From Eudorina sp. 2006-703-Eu-15 (Eukaryota > Chlorophyta > Chlorophyceae > Chlamydomonadales > Volvocaceae), in assembly GCA_003117195.1 (NCBI GenBank), contig BDSI01000019.1, positions 558,001 through 622,000 of the forward strand: 64,000 bases of DNA, given 5' to 3'. Every line of letters starts with the position of its first letter. Position 1 is the first letter of the stretch. The notes beneath the pieces were generated by a model. That model worked only from the letters and a program-made list of their open reading frames with translations. It was not told where the DNA came from and searched no databases. The translations under genes were made by a program, and so were the position numbers. Below, piece by piece: positions 10,295 through 22,240 of this stretch.

Positions 10295-13200
10295 ATGGGG
10301 GACGAGTTGTTTCAGGCGTCCACGTCCCAGCTTTCCTTTGAAAAATTCATCAAAACGATCAATCAGCAGCAAGCAAAGGACTTGGTTCGCAGCATTAACC
10401 AGTAAGTTATGAGTCCGGTTCTTGGATTCGACACGAGTGCTGTCTTGTGCGGGACGAAACACGGGACGACCCTTGCCGGTCCACTACCCGTTGTCAGATT
10501 TATGAAGAATTTTCAAGCTCGGTCCCCGGACAATGAAACTGACTCAAGAGAGGTTCAGGCGTTCCTCGCGTCGATGGAGGAGGCATTCGCCAAGCATCCG
10601 CTATGGGCGGGGTGTACTCCCGCGGAGCTCGACAACGCTGTGGAGGTCAGTTGCCGTCCGCTGCATCGGACGTTTGGCTGGCTCCCGCTTCCGCCCGGGC
10701 ATCTGACAGCTCCCTAGCGTTACCACAGGCCCCTGGGTCGGTCATCCAAACAGAACACAGTTCCCAGCCATGGAAAGGCCGCCACGCCAGCAGTCCATTG
10801 CATCACTACATTGCTTATTCCCACCCGTCACAAACTGGCTGAGACCTTCTCCCCCACGCTTTGGCAGCAGCACAGTTTGAATATGTCTACCAATTTCCTG
10901 TATCCCCACCTCCCCCGCTCCAAGCTGCCCAGACAGGCACCCGATGGATGCCTCACTGATGTGATCCGGCCTCACATACATGGGATGCGGACGCTGTGTT
11001 TACAACGCGTTTCGGCTTATTGCACTTATTACTCTGGCCTATGGGCTCTGGCCTATGGAAACTGGGGCAAACCTGTGGCCCTCGGTGGGCACCCCAGGCG
11101 CCGCCCCTATCCACACGCTGTCAACGGACCCCATCATCACTCGCATCACATCACATCACAACCGCACCGTGGGCGACCGATCTGGGTCGCAACAGCAGCT
11201 CTGGTACCCGCCTGGCCCGAATTGACCCCACACGCACGCCGTCTGGCTGATGCATTACTCGTAAATCAACTGAATTTTAATTATTGTAATAGTATGTCGA
11301 ATCCATGTCTCGGAAGGCTCATTCCGTGGTACGCCCCACCCGGTCTCCTCGCCCACGTCCCCTGCCGCCCCGCCTCTACGCCGTGGTCGCCGTCGCGTCG
11401 CCGGAAATTCTGCGCAGTTCTGTCTCCACCGGAACTTTGCTGCGCGACAGCCAGCGTGACCTTTTCTCACCTCGCTGTAGGCCCCACACGCACCCACGCC
11501 TCGCCCCCGGCCGTTCAGGCCCCCGTCTCATTGTGTCCACCTCTCCCGACCCGACCCGACCCGACCCGACCCCCGCAGGGCCTCGAAAAGTACCTCATGA
11601 CCAAATTGTACGACAGGACGTTCGGTCAGGACCCCCTGGACCGCGAGCGGGATGCCGTACTGTCACGGCGGCTGGCGGCGCTGGCGGGTTTCGTGACGCC
11701 GGCCCACCTGGAGGTGTCGCCTCAGCTTCAGCTGCAGGGGCCGCTGGTGGCGCCGGCGGGGGAGGGGGGCCACCTGGCGGCGGCGCAGAAGGAGCTCAAG
11801 AAGATGGCGCTGTACAAAGCGAGTGGGGAGGCCGGGAGGGGGTGGGAGGGGGGGCACGTGAAGGGGCGGGGGCCGGGGGGCCGGTGGGAGCTGCGAGGCG
11901 GGTTCGCGGACTGTGTTTTCAGAGCGCCCACCGCCAGGGGCCTTCCCTTGGGCACTGGGGGGGGGAGGCGGCTCGGTGGGCGGCGCCTGGTGGTCGTGGG
12001 TTGGCGTTTTGCGGGGAGGGGGCAAGGCCGCGGCGGTGGAGGGGTGGAGGATCGGCTACCAGCTCCTGCCTGCGCCGCCCGGGGGGCACGAGAGATGCCC
12101 CCGCTGGCTACACCCGCAGAGAGAAGCTGCATAGGCCGCCTGCCCCGGTCCCCCGGTCTCGTTCCTCTTGGACCCCACCCGCGATGTGCGTTCGTGTGTG
12201 CGATGTGTGTGTGTGTGTGTTAGCAAGGAAAGTGTGTGCGATGTGTGTGTGTTAGCAAGGAGAAAAGCTGAGCCGCGTGTGTGTGTGTGTGTGCGATGTG
12301 TGTGTGTGTGTGTGTACGACACCGCAGAGCCCCCGTGACAAGCTCGTCCAAATCCTAAACTGCTGCAAGATCATCAACGAATTCATAACCAGCAGGAGAG
12401 CCGGCGCCGGTGAGTGCCGTACTCGACGTGGGGTCCCCTGGGCGGGGGCCCTGGGGGGCCTGGGATGGCTGATGGTGGTGAGGCTTGAGGAGCGATTCCG
12501 CCCGCCCCCCCTAGAGGACGCTTGACTGGGTGCGCTCCCTCCCCCCTCCCTTTCGCTGGCGATCTATGGTACTGTACCCATTTCTCCGGTCGAACCGTCG
12601 CTCTGGCAGCAGCGCAGTTTGAAAATGTCTACCCATTTCCTATACCCATTCCTTTCCACCTCCCTACCCTGCCGGGCTCGCGCTGGGCGTGTCCCTCGTT
12701 CACCTCCACCTGCCCTCCAGCCTGCCTGCCCGCCACGGGGCCAGTCAGTCTGCGAGCCCTCCCGTTCCGTCCCGCTACTCCACTCCCCAATCCATACTCC
12801 ACTCCGGGGTGCGCCGCTCCGCATACGGTCAGCGAACCGCACCCGGCCGGCCGATCCGGTCTGGCAGCAGCGCAGTATAAATATGTAATATACCATTTTT
12901 CTGTACCCCACATGGTCACCTATTTAAACCGCGCACCTATCTACCCTACATACCTACGGCACCCCCCCCCCCGGCGGACATCCGGGACACCGCCCTTCGA
13001 AACCCCTAACCGGCCTTCGGCGTTTGCTGCCCTGCCCTCCCGTACGAATTTACGTACGACAGGCGCGGACGACTTCACGCCCGTACTGATCTACGTGACG
13101 ATCAAGGCGCAGCCTGAGGTACGGCGGGTCGGGGCATCCCCTCCCCCTCCCTGTCATGCACACCGCGGTTCGGTGGTCCCGAAGGTCCCTCGCCCAACCA

Positions 13201-16200
13201 CCCCTGGAGCTCTCCAATGTCCTGCTGGTATATGGCATTTGCATATTAATTTTTATGCACAGCCCCAGGGGCGCCTCCGCGGTGCGCAGCCAGAGCGGCG
13301 GCATGTTCGGACCTGGCCGGCCCCACCCAGTCCATTGGTGGTCATGGGTGTCGGCACCCTGGCGTTCTGCTGTGCTGCGTTCGTCCGCATGTCAAAGCGT
13401 TCGGCTGGTGGGGCGGCGGTCGGCTCCCCTAAACAAATACATCCCGACCCGGCCCGGCCCGACCCGACCAGACCAGTGGCCCCGGCCCCCGGCCGCCCTC
13501 GCACCTCCCCCCGCGCAGGCCCTGGCGTCCAACCTGTCCTTCATTGAGCGATACCGCTACAGCAACCGACTCAACGGCGAGGCGTCGTACTTCTTCGTAC
13601 AGATGGTGGGGTGCCGGCGCGAAGGGCGGGGGCCCGGGCGGGGTGGGAGAGCGGTTGCTCGTGCGCCGCTCCCCTGCCCTCCATCCCTCCCTTCCTCCCT
13701 CACTGGATAAATGATGTGATAGAGGTCGTTGAATGACCGCAGATCTGTAGACATCCGCTTGCTAGTAGGCGCCTTTCGTCCAGGCAGGCAGGCAGGCAGG
13801 CAGGCAGGCGGGTCGCAACTCTGAATGTCCGACAGGCCATTGACTCATTGGTCCGATCCCCTCTCACTCGTCTGCCCTTCCCACTCCCAACTCCCCTCTG
13901 CCGCACTCCGCGTCCACGTCGCCGTGTGCCATCGCCGCCACATCCCTCTTGCGTCCCTTCCCTTCCCCTCCCCTCCTCTCCCCCACGACCTCCCCGGCCT
14001 CCCCTCCCCTCCTCCTGCCGGCTGGGCAGCAAGGCGCCGTGGCGTTCCTAGAGACCCTGAGCCCCACCTCCCTGGCGGGCTGCCACCCGGACGAGTTCAT
14101 CGGCCACATGCTGGCGGCGGGGGCCATCTCGGAGGCGGAGCTCAGCGAGGAACAGGTGGGGAAGGGGGGAAGGGGGGAAGGGGGGCGGGGGGCCTGAACC
14201 CTGAAGGGGCGGGGGTGCATGAAATAGTGATCAAAACAAAGCCGGAACGAACCCGGGCACACCCATCGCAGAGTATTACTTCACTAACTGGGGAAGTTAC
14301 AGCGACATGGGGGGGAGTTACAGCGGCTGGGTAGCCAGCTGCCGATCCAGGTAGGGGCCGGGGCGTAGGAGGTTTAGGGGTTAAGAGTTGATGCGGGACA
14401 CCGGCCCAGGATGATCCAGGGAGGGATGTGGGGGGCTGGGTTGCGCTGGGGAGAGGGAGGAAGGGGAAGCGGAAGAGGGGCTGGCAGTGCAAGGGGTGTG
14501 GGGGGCCCGGTAGGCGGGCATCAGGCCATGGGTGGGGATCGGGGGAGAGGGCTTCGGAGACTGGGCGCTGAGCATGGAAGCGGAGGAGGAGGGGTGGGTG
14601 GGTGGGCATCCCCGGGTGGTGAATCTGGGGGTCTGGGGAGGGGCGGGGAGGCGGCCCCGCGTGCTGCCAGGGTGTGTATATGGAGCCATGGTGCTGCCAT
14701 GTGTGCGTATGTATGTACTTGGCTGGCTTGGCAGGCTTGGCTTGCTTGCTTACATGCTTGCTGTGCACACCCACCCGCCCCGCAGCTCGAGGCGCAGCAG
14801 CGGCGAAACGTCGGTGCGCTGGCGGCCGCGGCGAGGCCGCCGCCGCCCCCGGCGGCGCTGCCGCCGCCGCCGCCCCCGCCAGCAGCCGGGGCCGCCGGAG
14901 GTCCAGGGGCGGCGATGTACGGCAACCCGATGCTGGATCAGCGGCAGGCCCTGATGCACGGCGGTCAGATCCCCGTGTACGGCACAGGAGCGCCCCCGCC
15001 GCCGCCGCCGCCGCCGCAACAGCAGCCCCCGTCATACTACACCAACGCGGGCTACCCGCCAGGGGCCGTTACCTACACGCAGCCGCCGTCGTACTACCCA
15101 CCGTACGGCACGGTTGCGACGGGAGTGCCGTACGGGCAGCACTGGGTGGCTCTGCCGGCGCCGGGTGAGCTGCTTTGGCGGCTGTGGGTCGTTGCTCACC
15201 ATGTGTGTGCGTGTGTTGTGCGTATGTGTGTGTGTGTGTTTAACAAGAAGCCCACCCATAACCGCCCATGTGTGTTTGTTGTGTGTGTGTTGTGCGTTCC
15301 TCGGCCCGATTCCTCGGGATGCCACGTGGAGGACGCGGATGGGGTGGACGGGAGACACGTCGAGGAGCAGGGCAAGCCCGGGGGAGCGGAACTGCATGTT
15401 GGCGATGGGTATAGGTGGCGGCGTGAACGGGACACCTAGATTTGCTGGCGGAGTGGGGCTGGGTGGGGCGGAGTGGGGCGGAGTGGGGCGGGGTGGCGCG
15501 GAGTGGGGCGGAGTGGGGCGGAGTGGGGCGGGGTGGGGCGGGGTGGGGCGGGGTGGGGCGGGGTGGGGCGGAGTGGGGCGGGGTGGCGCGGAGTGGGGCG
15601 GAGTGGGGCGGAGTGGGGCGGAGTGGGCGGGGTGTGGCGGGGTGGGGCGGAGTGGGGCGGGGTGGCGCGGAGTGGGGCGGAGTGGGGCGGGGTGGGGCGG
15701 AGTGGGGCGGGGTGGGGCGGGGTGGGGCGGAGTGGGGCGGAGTGGGGCGGGGTGGGGCAGGGTGGGGCGGGGTGGGGCGGAGTGGGGCGGGGTGGGGCGG
15801 GGTGGGGCGGAGTGGGGCGGAGTGGGGCGGAGTGGGGCGGAGTGGGGCGGAGTGGGGCGGGGTGGGGCGGGGTGGGGCGGGGTGGGGCGGAGTGGGGCGG
15901 GGTGGGGCGGGGTGGGGCGGAGTGGGGCGGAGTGGGGCGGAGTGGGGCGGGGTGGGGCGGGGTGGGGCGGAGTGGGGCGGAGTGGGGCGGGGTGGGGCGG
16001 AGTGGGGCGGGGTGGGGCGGAGTGGGGCGGGGTGGGCGGAGTGGGGCGGAGTGGGGCGGAGTGTGGCGGAGTGGGGCTGGGTGGGGCGGAGTGGGGCGGG
16101 GTGGGGCGGAGTGGGGCGGAGTGGGGCGGCCAAGTCGGTGGATGGCGAAATCACGGATATGAAATTGGTAAAGACATATTCAACGGGGTGGGGTTGCTCG

Positions 16201-19200
16201 TGCTCGTGCGGCCTCATCTGGTGTGACACTCGGGCAGCCTCTCGCCGATTCGGGAGAGGCTGTTGCTGTTCTGGAGCGCCTCGTCCGCGGGGCGGGGTGG
16301 GACGGGGCGGGGCGGGGTGGGACAGTACCCCTCGGCCGGACGTGTTCACGGCGACCCCGCCGCCGCGTTGTCGTGGCTGCTGATCCCTCCCCTCGCTCGC
16401 TTCCCTCGCGTCCCTCCCCCTCCCGCTCCCACCCAAACAAAATGACGGCGCACAGGCGTCGCGCCGCCGCCGCCACCACCGCCGCTGCCGCCTCCGTCGA
16501 TGCCGCCGCCGCCGCCGCCTCCCGGCGCGGCGGCGCAGCAGCAGACGTCCCGCTTCGTGCCGCTGCCGCCCAAATCGGTTTCGGAGCTGGAGCGCAATGG
16601 CATCCGGTGAGAGGACGTCCACGATCCCCCCTCCCCGCCCCGCCTGCCGTCTGGGTGTGTCTAGGCTGTTTCTTTGTAACCCCCTTTGCCGCCCACCACC
16701 TCGTGTCTGCCCTTCTGACAGTGACAGTGACAGATGCCTGTCCCGGCCCCCGGCCCTCGCCCGCTGCGGCCCCTGCGGCCACTGCTGGTGATTGGGGATT
16801 TGTTTGCGGGGCCGGGGCGGGACGTGGGGGTGTGTCCGCGTTTGTTTGCTTTTCAATTCAACTGTCAGCAGTGCATGGACCCTGGTGCCCGGGGTGGTGG
16901 TGGGCTCCACACACACCCTCTCCCCACACCCCTCACGACGTAGGCATACTGAGTTGTCCTGGTTGTGCCCGGGTCCGTTCTACGGGTTTATTTCTTTTAA
17001 CAATTTATCTCCCCGGCAGGCTGGTCATCAAGGCGGAGGCGGCGGGCGAGCTGCGCGCCAAGTACCCGTACCTGTACTACAGCAAGGAGTCGCTCACGTT
17101 GCAGGACGTGTCGCAGCTGCTTGTGTCGTACAAGGAGCTGGTGCTGCGGTACGAGACGCTGGCGCAGGTACGGCAGTGTCGGGAGGCGCCTTCACCGCAT
17201 CGGGCGGGGCGGGCTGGGGCCAGAAAGCCCGGGCGGGGCGGGGCGGGGCGGGGCGGGGCGAGAAAAGCCGGGCGGGCCGGGGCGGTCCAGCGGCGGGTGC
17301 GGCGGCGTGAACGCCGCCTTTCCCCCGGTTCTCGGTACCTCCCCCCGTGCTGCCAAATACACGGCCGGCTGGCTGGGGTGGGGAGGGGGGAGGGGGGGTC
17401 GTCCCGTGCGGTTGGTGGGGCGGTGTGGAGTGCCCCGCGTTGCCGCACTGGAAGGACAACTGGATGCCGACCCGGGTGGGGGCCCATACACACACACGTC
17501 CATGTGGGCTCTCCCAGTCTTTTTTCTTGAATACCTTAATCCTTTTCCTTTTCCCAAAGATTTCAGCACTACGTTTCTCGCGCCGCGGCTCTCATTGACA
17601 CACATGCGCGCCACAGGTCCCGTATCACCCGGACTGAGTCACCTGCTGACCCCCCCACCCACCACCACCACCACCACACACACACCCGCACAGGCCGTGG
17701 AGAACAATGTGGTCAAATACTTCACGGAGCTGGAGGCGTACCAGGCCGGGATGAGGCCGGAGCCCCCGGGCACCGTCAGCGCATCGACGTCGGCGACGGG
17801 AATGGCGGCGGCGCGGCCGGCAGCAGCGGCGCCGCCGCCACCGCCGCCGCCGCCACCAGCAGCACCCCCACAACCCCACCCGCAGCAAGACGGGCTGCAG
17901 GAGGACCTGGTATCCAGGCGCCTCGCTGTGCCACCGCCGCCGCCGCCACAGCCGCAGCTGCCGCAACATCTGCCGTACACGCCGGTGGCGGCGGGTTCCC
18001 ACGGCGGCGCCGTACAGTTGCACCCGCCGCCGCCGCCGCCCGAGCCAGCGCCGCCGCTTAACTCAGCGACCTCGGGGGGGCCCGTGTCTGTGGCGGGAGC
18101 AGCGGCGGCGGGGCCGCGCAGCCAGCCCCTGGACCTGTCGCAGTACATGCCGTCGTACCAGTTGGAGACGGAGGGGTACGCGTATCAAGCTGCCGTGACG
18201 GCGGAGCCGCCGCCACCACCGCCGGCGGAGGCAACCTCCGCGTCGCTTATCGACCTCCTCTCAGACTACACACCCCCGCCGCCGCCGCCGCCCCCACCGC
18301 CGCCGCCGCCGTCTTCGGCCGCCGCCCCGCATCCGTACATGTTGTACGGGCAGCAAGACCAGCAGCAGGTCGGGCAACGGGAGCCGCAGCCCCCTCGGAT
18401 ATCGTTGGCGTCGGGCGGCAACGTCGGCGACGACGAGGACGGCGACGATAAGAAGTTGACGCCGCCGGGATCCGTACGCAGCGCCTCCGCCGTCGAGCTG
18501 TCCGGGTTTGCCGACGGCGGCGGCGTCAGTCGCCTGGACGAGGGATCACTGCCGGGTGCCCTTACGCAGGCAGCGCCGGCGGTCACGGCTGCGTCAGATG
18601 GGTCCGCGGCCGGCGGCGCCCCGGAGCCCTTCGTCAGTGGGACGTCAGCGGGACCGGATGGGGACGTCATCGCGGGGACGTCCCCGTCGCTGGAAGTCAC
18701 GTTGGCGCCGCCGCCAGTGACGTCGCCGCCGCCGCCGCCGCCGCCCCTGTCGCCGGCGGAAAGCGCAGCGGGCTGGGCCGCGCCGTCGGCGGCTGCGGGC
18801 GCCGCCGCGTCGCTGGCGGCTGCCGCGCCCGCGCCGGCGGAGGCGGAGGCGGCGCCTGTCGCCGTCGGTGACGTCACTACCGCTGCTGCCGTGACCACGG
18901 CGGAGACAGCGGCGGAGACGGCGGCGGCGGCGGCGGCGGAGGTGAGGGGGTTGGAGGCGGCGGTCCCGGACTTGGAGGACTCGGGTGCGGCGACGCTGAC
19001 GCAGCCAACGGAGCTCGGGGCGGCCGGAGGTGCCGTACTGGATCCGGAACCTCAGCCGCTGCCTTGTCCTCTGGAGGCGTCGGACCTGGCCGCGGTCTTG
19101 GAGCCGATCCATGACGTGCGGCCTGACCTCGACACGTCGGCGCCGGCGGCGCCGGCGGCAGCTGTGGCGGCGGTGGCCGCAGCTGTGGCGACCCTGGAGC

Positions 19201-19691
19201 CGGCGGTGCCGGACTCGGCCGCGGCGGCTGCGGAGGCGCCGTCAGAGGAGGAGCGGCAGGCCCAGGTAGATGCCCTTGTGCAGCAGCTGCTGCTGCAGGC
19301 CGGCGGTGCCGGCGACGGCGGCGGCACCGCCGCCGCTGCCGGCGCCGCCGGAGAGGGTGGCGGATGGGAGTGGCAGGGGCAGGGATCGGATGTGCAGAGC
19401 AGCGCGACGGACGCCGTGGATTGCGCGGTGGATGCCGCGCTGGCGCTGTACGGCTTGACGGAGGCGGCGGAGGCGGTTGCTTCAGGGGACGCTCCGCCTG
19501 TCGGTGGCGCTGCGGGCTCGCTGGGTGACGCGGTGGTGTTGGACGGCAAGGAGGATGTCGCTGTCGCGCAGGGGGAAGGGCGAGGGGAAAGGGAAGGGGA
19601 GGCCAGTCCGGATGGCGCCGCCGGGGCGGCGCAGGCGGCGGTTGCGGCGCAGGCGGCGGCTGACGAGACGGCGGTGCCGGAGAGCAGCTGA
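10295..19691 (+). CDS. VPS9A: VPS9-domain Rab5 guanine-nucleotide exchange factor
   Basis: Eleven exons join in phase to 1,173 residues: 10295-10401, 10498-10645, 11579-11818, 12328-12409, 13063-13118, 13519-13605, 14030-14155, 14786-15164, 16456-16606, 17020-17167 and 17694-19691. Order and sequence follow plant VPS9A, which activates Rab5 GTPases on endosomes: HPLWAGC, GLEKYLMTKLYDRTF, KLVQILNCCKIIN, DDFTPVLIYVTIKA, YRYSNRLNGEASYFF. The catalytic Asp-Pro (DDFTPVL) and Tyr (SYFF) are present, but the Thr-Asn that follows in Arabidopsis VPS9A and Rabex-5 is Val-Gln. A second conserved block (KYPYLYYSKESLTLQDVSQL) matches the plant C-terminal region. The rest, about 790 residues including almost all of the last exon, is Pro/Ala/Gly/Gln-rich and probably disordered. 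Intron 3 appears to use a GC donor (11819). Intron 8 (15165-16455) contains a satellite. Exon borders rest on phase and homology only. Confidence 0.92.
10863..10912 (+). repeat. Short interspersed intronic element, copy in VPS9 intron 2
   Basis: Contains GGCAGCAGCACAGTTTGA followed by ATATGTCTACCAATTTCCT and a C-rich end. It is one of about a dozen similar copies in introns of this window and is close to the apparent consensus. Confidence 0.75.
12188..12318. repeat. GT microsatellite with duplicated TTAGCAAGGA block
   Basis: Several GT runs alternate with GTTAGCAAGGARAA blocks just before the fourth VPS9 exon. The block GTTAGCAAGGAGAAAAGCTG has a nearly exact inverted counterpart at 49011-49035. 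Confidence 0.8.
12605..12656 (+). repeat. Short interspersed intronic element, copy in VPS9 intron 4
   Basis: GGCAGCAGCGCAGTTTGA and AAATGTCTACCCATTTCCTA are both present with a CCCATTCC end, in the same arrangement as at 10863. Confidence 0.75.
12861..12913 (+). repeat. Second copy of the interspersed element in VPS9 intron 4
   Basis: A diverged copy: TCTGGCAGCAGCGCAGTATA, then ATATGTAATATACCATTTTT and CTGTACCCC. It lies about 255 bases after the previous copy. Confidence 0.65.
13783..13808. repeat. GGCA tetranucleotide repeat
   Basis: About six GGCA units inside VPS9 intron 6. Confidence 0.85.
15445..16130. repeat. 10-bp satellite GGRGTGGGGC in VPS9 intron 8
   Basis: About 65 units of a 10-base word, GGAGTGGGGC or GGGGTGGGGC, run almost without interruption. 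Most variation is the A/G choice at the third base; a few units are shortened to 9 bases or carry CGC or GCT. Because 10 is not a multiple of 3, all frames read through as Gly/Arg/Trp or Pro/Arg/Thr repeats on the two strands, which explains the long meaningless open frames here. Correct splicing around it is implied by the matched phases of exons 8 and 9. Confidence 0.95.
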
Positions 19692-20321
19692 CGGTCTGCT
19701 CCGCGGCGGGATGCGGGTTGCGGAGGAGCGGAGCACCCGGCCCCGCGGCCGCAGTTGCAGTTGTAGCAGCAGGATGCGCATCAGCAGCTGCAGGAGGCGC
19801 AGCAGCAGCAGCAGCAGCAGCAGCTGTTGCTCTCGTCATCATTGTCGTTGTGGCAGCGGGATGGCAGCGAGGCAGTATAAAGGGTTGAGTGGCGTGTGGC
19901 GTAGAGTAGTAGTGGGGTGTGAAATGAAGGCGCCCGATGGAGGGGCCCTGGAGCAGACTGAGGACGGTGGCAGCCGCCGCCGCGATAATGTGGAGCGGAG
20001 GTCACCGGCTCTCCGCGGGCGGGGGGTCAGGGGGCCGACCTGGAAGCGAAGCAGGGCGGGGGTGAGGTCTGACAGGCGATGTTCTCGGGCGGGGGTTGTT
20101 CTGGTTTGGACGAGACTGGTTGCGTTGATGGGACTGTACGTAGGGGACTGAACGGTAGGGCCAGGGAGGGAGCGGAAACTGTTGGAGATCGAGAGAAAAG
20201 CACCGCCTGCGCCAGCCGCTCGAGAAGCACGACGGAAGTGTGCTTGTCTGCGGATCTGGGGCGCCTCTACCGTACCTCCGGTAATCATCGCGCAATAATA
20301 AATAATTATTTGGCCAAATGA

Positions 20322-20652
20322 CAGAATAACGCGCAAAACAAATAATTCCGGCCAGGACTGCGCGAAGAGGGCCTGCGCGAAACTGCAAGTAAATTCCCCC
20401 CCGCGCTTTGGGAGCACCATCAGTACGTCGTGTCGGTACTTCCCGCTTTGAAGCTGGAATGATGTTGCCCCCTTACGTTCAAGTGTCTGTTTCTTCATTG
20501 TCGCCTTATCCTGTAGCTGCAAATAGCACATAGCCAACGATTTCACCTTTCTTGACAATTCAAGAAATAATTCCCAAGAGCCCTGCGCGAAATTACAAAA
20601 TAATTCCTTCCAGCTATTCCAGTCCTGCGCGAACTTGTAAAATAATTCCAAA
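20322..20652. repeat. Dispersed GCGCGAA...AAATAATTCC repeats
   Basis: The pair TGCGCGAA and AAATAATTCC recurs near 20330-20395, 20583-20607 and 20624-20650, with partial copies around 20565. Spacing within the pairs is 10-16 bases. The region is AT-rich compared with its surroundings. It may be the inside of an old mobile element; no terminal inverted repeats were identified. Confidence 0.55.
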
Positions 20653-20893
20653 ATCTAGGGCTGCGAGATGATACCCCGGAGGTACGGTACGCATCCACGG
20701 CCACAGCCTAGTAGTGTAGCAACCGCTGGAGACGTTATGGGGTAGCCTCCGCACTCGCAGCGGCCGCTGAAGACGAACATTGACCGCAAGCACAAGCAAG
20801 CAGTGGCGAGTGGTATCCAGTGGGGGTAAGCGTGGCGAGGTGTGGGCGGATGAGGAGCTGTCAGTCAGTCACGCACGCAGCAGTCAGTCCACC

Positions 20894-20908
20894 TTGTAAC
20901 GGTTACAA
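20894..20908. repeat. Perfect palindromic arm pair TTGTAACGGTTACAA
   Basis: A 15-base inverted repeat with a single central base. Similar words occur at 2592-2637, 5501, 6405 and 52512, outside recognised exons. Confidence 0.7.
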
Positions 20909-22126
20909 ATTGTGGCGGAGAAGGAAGCCCTACCTAAGTTTCGCGTCATTAGTTGGTGGGTGGGTGGGTTTGTTGGTGGGTGGTTTGGGTTCCGGAGCCG
21001 ACGATGGCGACGCCGTGCTTCCGGTCTCCGGTTTCCATTCCCATGGGATGGGAATGCGCCCGGTCTGGTGGTCATCTGTCTAACGAAGATTTGATCTCAA
21101 GAGTTAAAAGAATCCGGGAAATTCCCAGAGCTGCGGGCGCATGGCTCGTGTGGCTTCAAAGGGAAGGAGGTCGGGGTAGCCTGTCCCTGCCTACCCCTAG
21201 CTGGAGCGGTCTCGAGACGCGTCCGCAAGGTGGTGACGCGCGCGGTGTGCCCGGCATTCATGCCGCCTTTCCAACAGTGTGACGCCTCATGACGTTCGCG
21301 GATTTTTCATTGCTCGTGTTATCAAATGCAACGGTCAATCAAGAAGCTGGGACCAGAGCTGGCCGGGACTTCGACATTTTAATATGTATCACTTTTAATG
21401 TATCAGCCGCATTAGTGCGCTCTTTGGTAGTCTTGGTAATGTGCCGGTAGAAAGGCTCGCAGGTTTCGTGAGACTTTCTGGTTGCGTTTGCTGTAAATCT
21501 CATGCAAATTCGCCACTATAAGTATCAAGTGCAAGCATTACAACGCATCTGCACCCACAGCCCATTATTTCTGACTGATCTGGGAGTACGAGCGCAACGG
21601 TCGGGTTTTCACGCAAAGGACTCACAAATTCACCAAGGCTTGGATGCGTAGGCAAGCATAACGTTCCATACACTGTCAGTCATCAGTAGAGCCGTAAATT
21701 TTCTGCAACATATACCAGAGAGTGCAGACCCGTACCTCAAAAGTCTGACAGCTTCACGCAGCTGATTGGGTACATGCTGAGTTCCGTGGTCTAGAAGACC
21801 GTAATATCTCAATTTGGGATTCTATGAGGTTGGGCGAGCTAGCCGGACTTCTGGCCTCCAAGGAGACTCTTCGTTAACAAGTTACAGCCGATGTCGCCCT
21901 CGCCCATCCATCCCCTGCAACAATCAATCGACCCATTTACATATATTACAAGCCCCACAGACGACAACCCTGGAGCTGTGGCGGCGGGCTGTGTCACTCA
22001 ACGGCGCATGCCATTCTTTATGGCAAAGCCAAGCCAAGTATCCCACGGCTGCATAACCTGTTTGACAATTGGATCAATTCAAGGTGAGAATTGTAGCAAC
22101 TTCAGGTCGAATTTTTCTCTGCTGTG

Positions 22127-22240
22127 ATGGCACTCGAGAGGCGACTGCCCGGACTGCCTCAGGGCCGAAAGCGGAAGAAGACGCCCTACAGGCAGGTACA
22201 GGCTGGCTACGAAGAGCTGTGGTGTCGAGAGTCGTTCTAA
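22127..22240 (+). CDS. Possible small ORF or first exon, 37 aa
   Basis: An ATG opens a 37-codon frame beginning MALERRLPGLPQGRKRKKTP, with a basic cluster (GRKRKK) that could act as a nuclear localisation signal. A GTACAGG at 22197 could serve as a donor, which would make 22127-22196 a first exon of the gene-like repeat locus to the right. I do not recognise a family. Evidence is only the open frame and its non-random composition, so it may be chance. Confidence 0.25.
   Translation: MALERRLPGLPQGRKRKKTPYRQVQAGYEELWCRESF

Larger units (their letters stand above)
19692..22126. other. Region after VPS9 without a supported gene
   Basis: The first part must include the VPS9 3' UTR. After about 20270 the sequence becomes unusually AT-rich for the window, with several AAATAATTCC words. 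From 20940 there is a GTGG-rich stretch. No exon with conserved protein features was found on either strand up to 22126. Confidence 0.55.

Noticed and set aside
15114..16916. Very long open frames on both strands (Gly/Trp and Pro/Thr repeats)
   Set aside because: They are produced by the stop-free 10-bp satellite inside VPS9 intron 8. They have no start context or conserved sequence, and exon phases on both sides require splicing over them.
17121..19691. Single 856-codon frame starting at 17121 as one exon
   Set aside because: Its first part uses a different frame from the conserved KYPYLYYSKESL block. The CAG at 17691 and phase matching place the last exon start at 17694.
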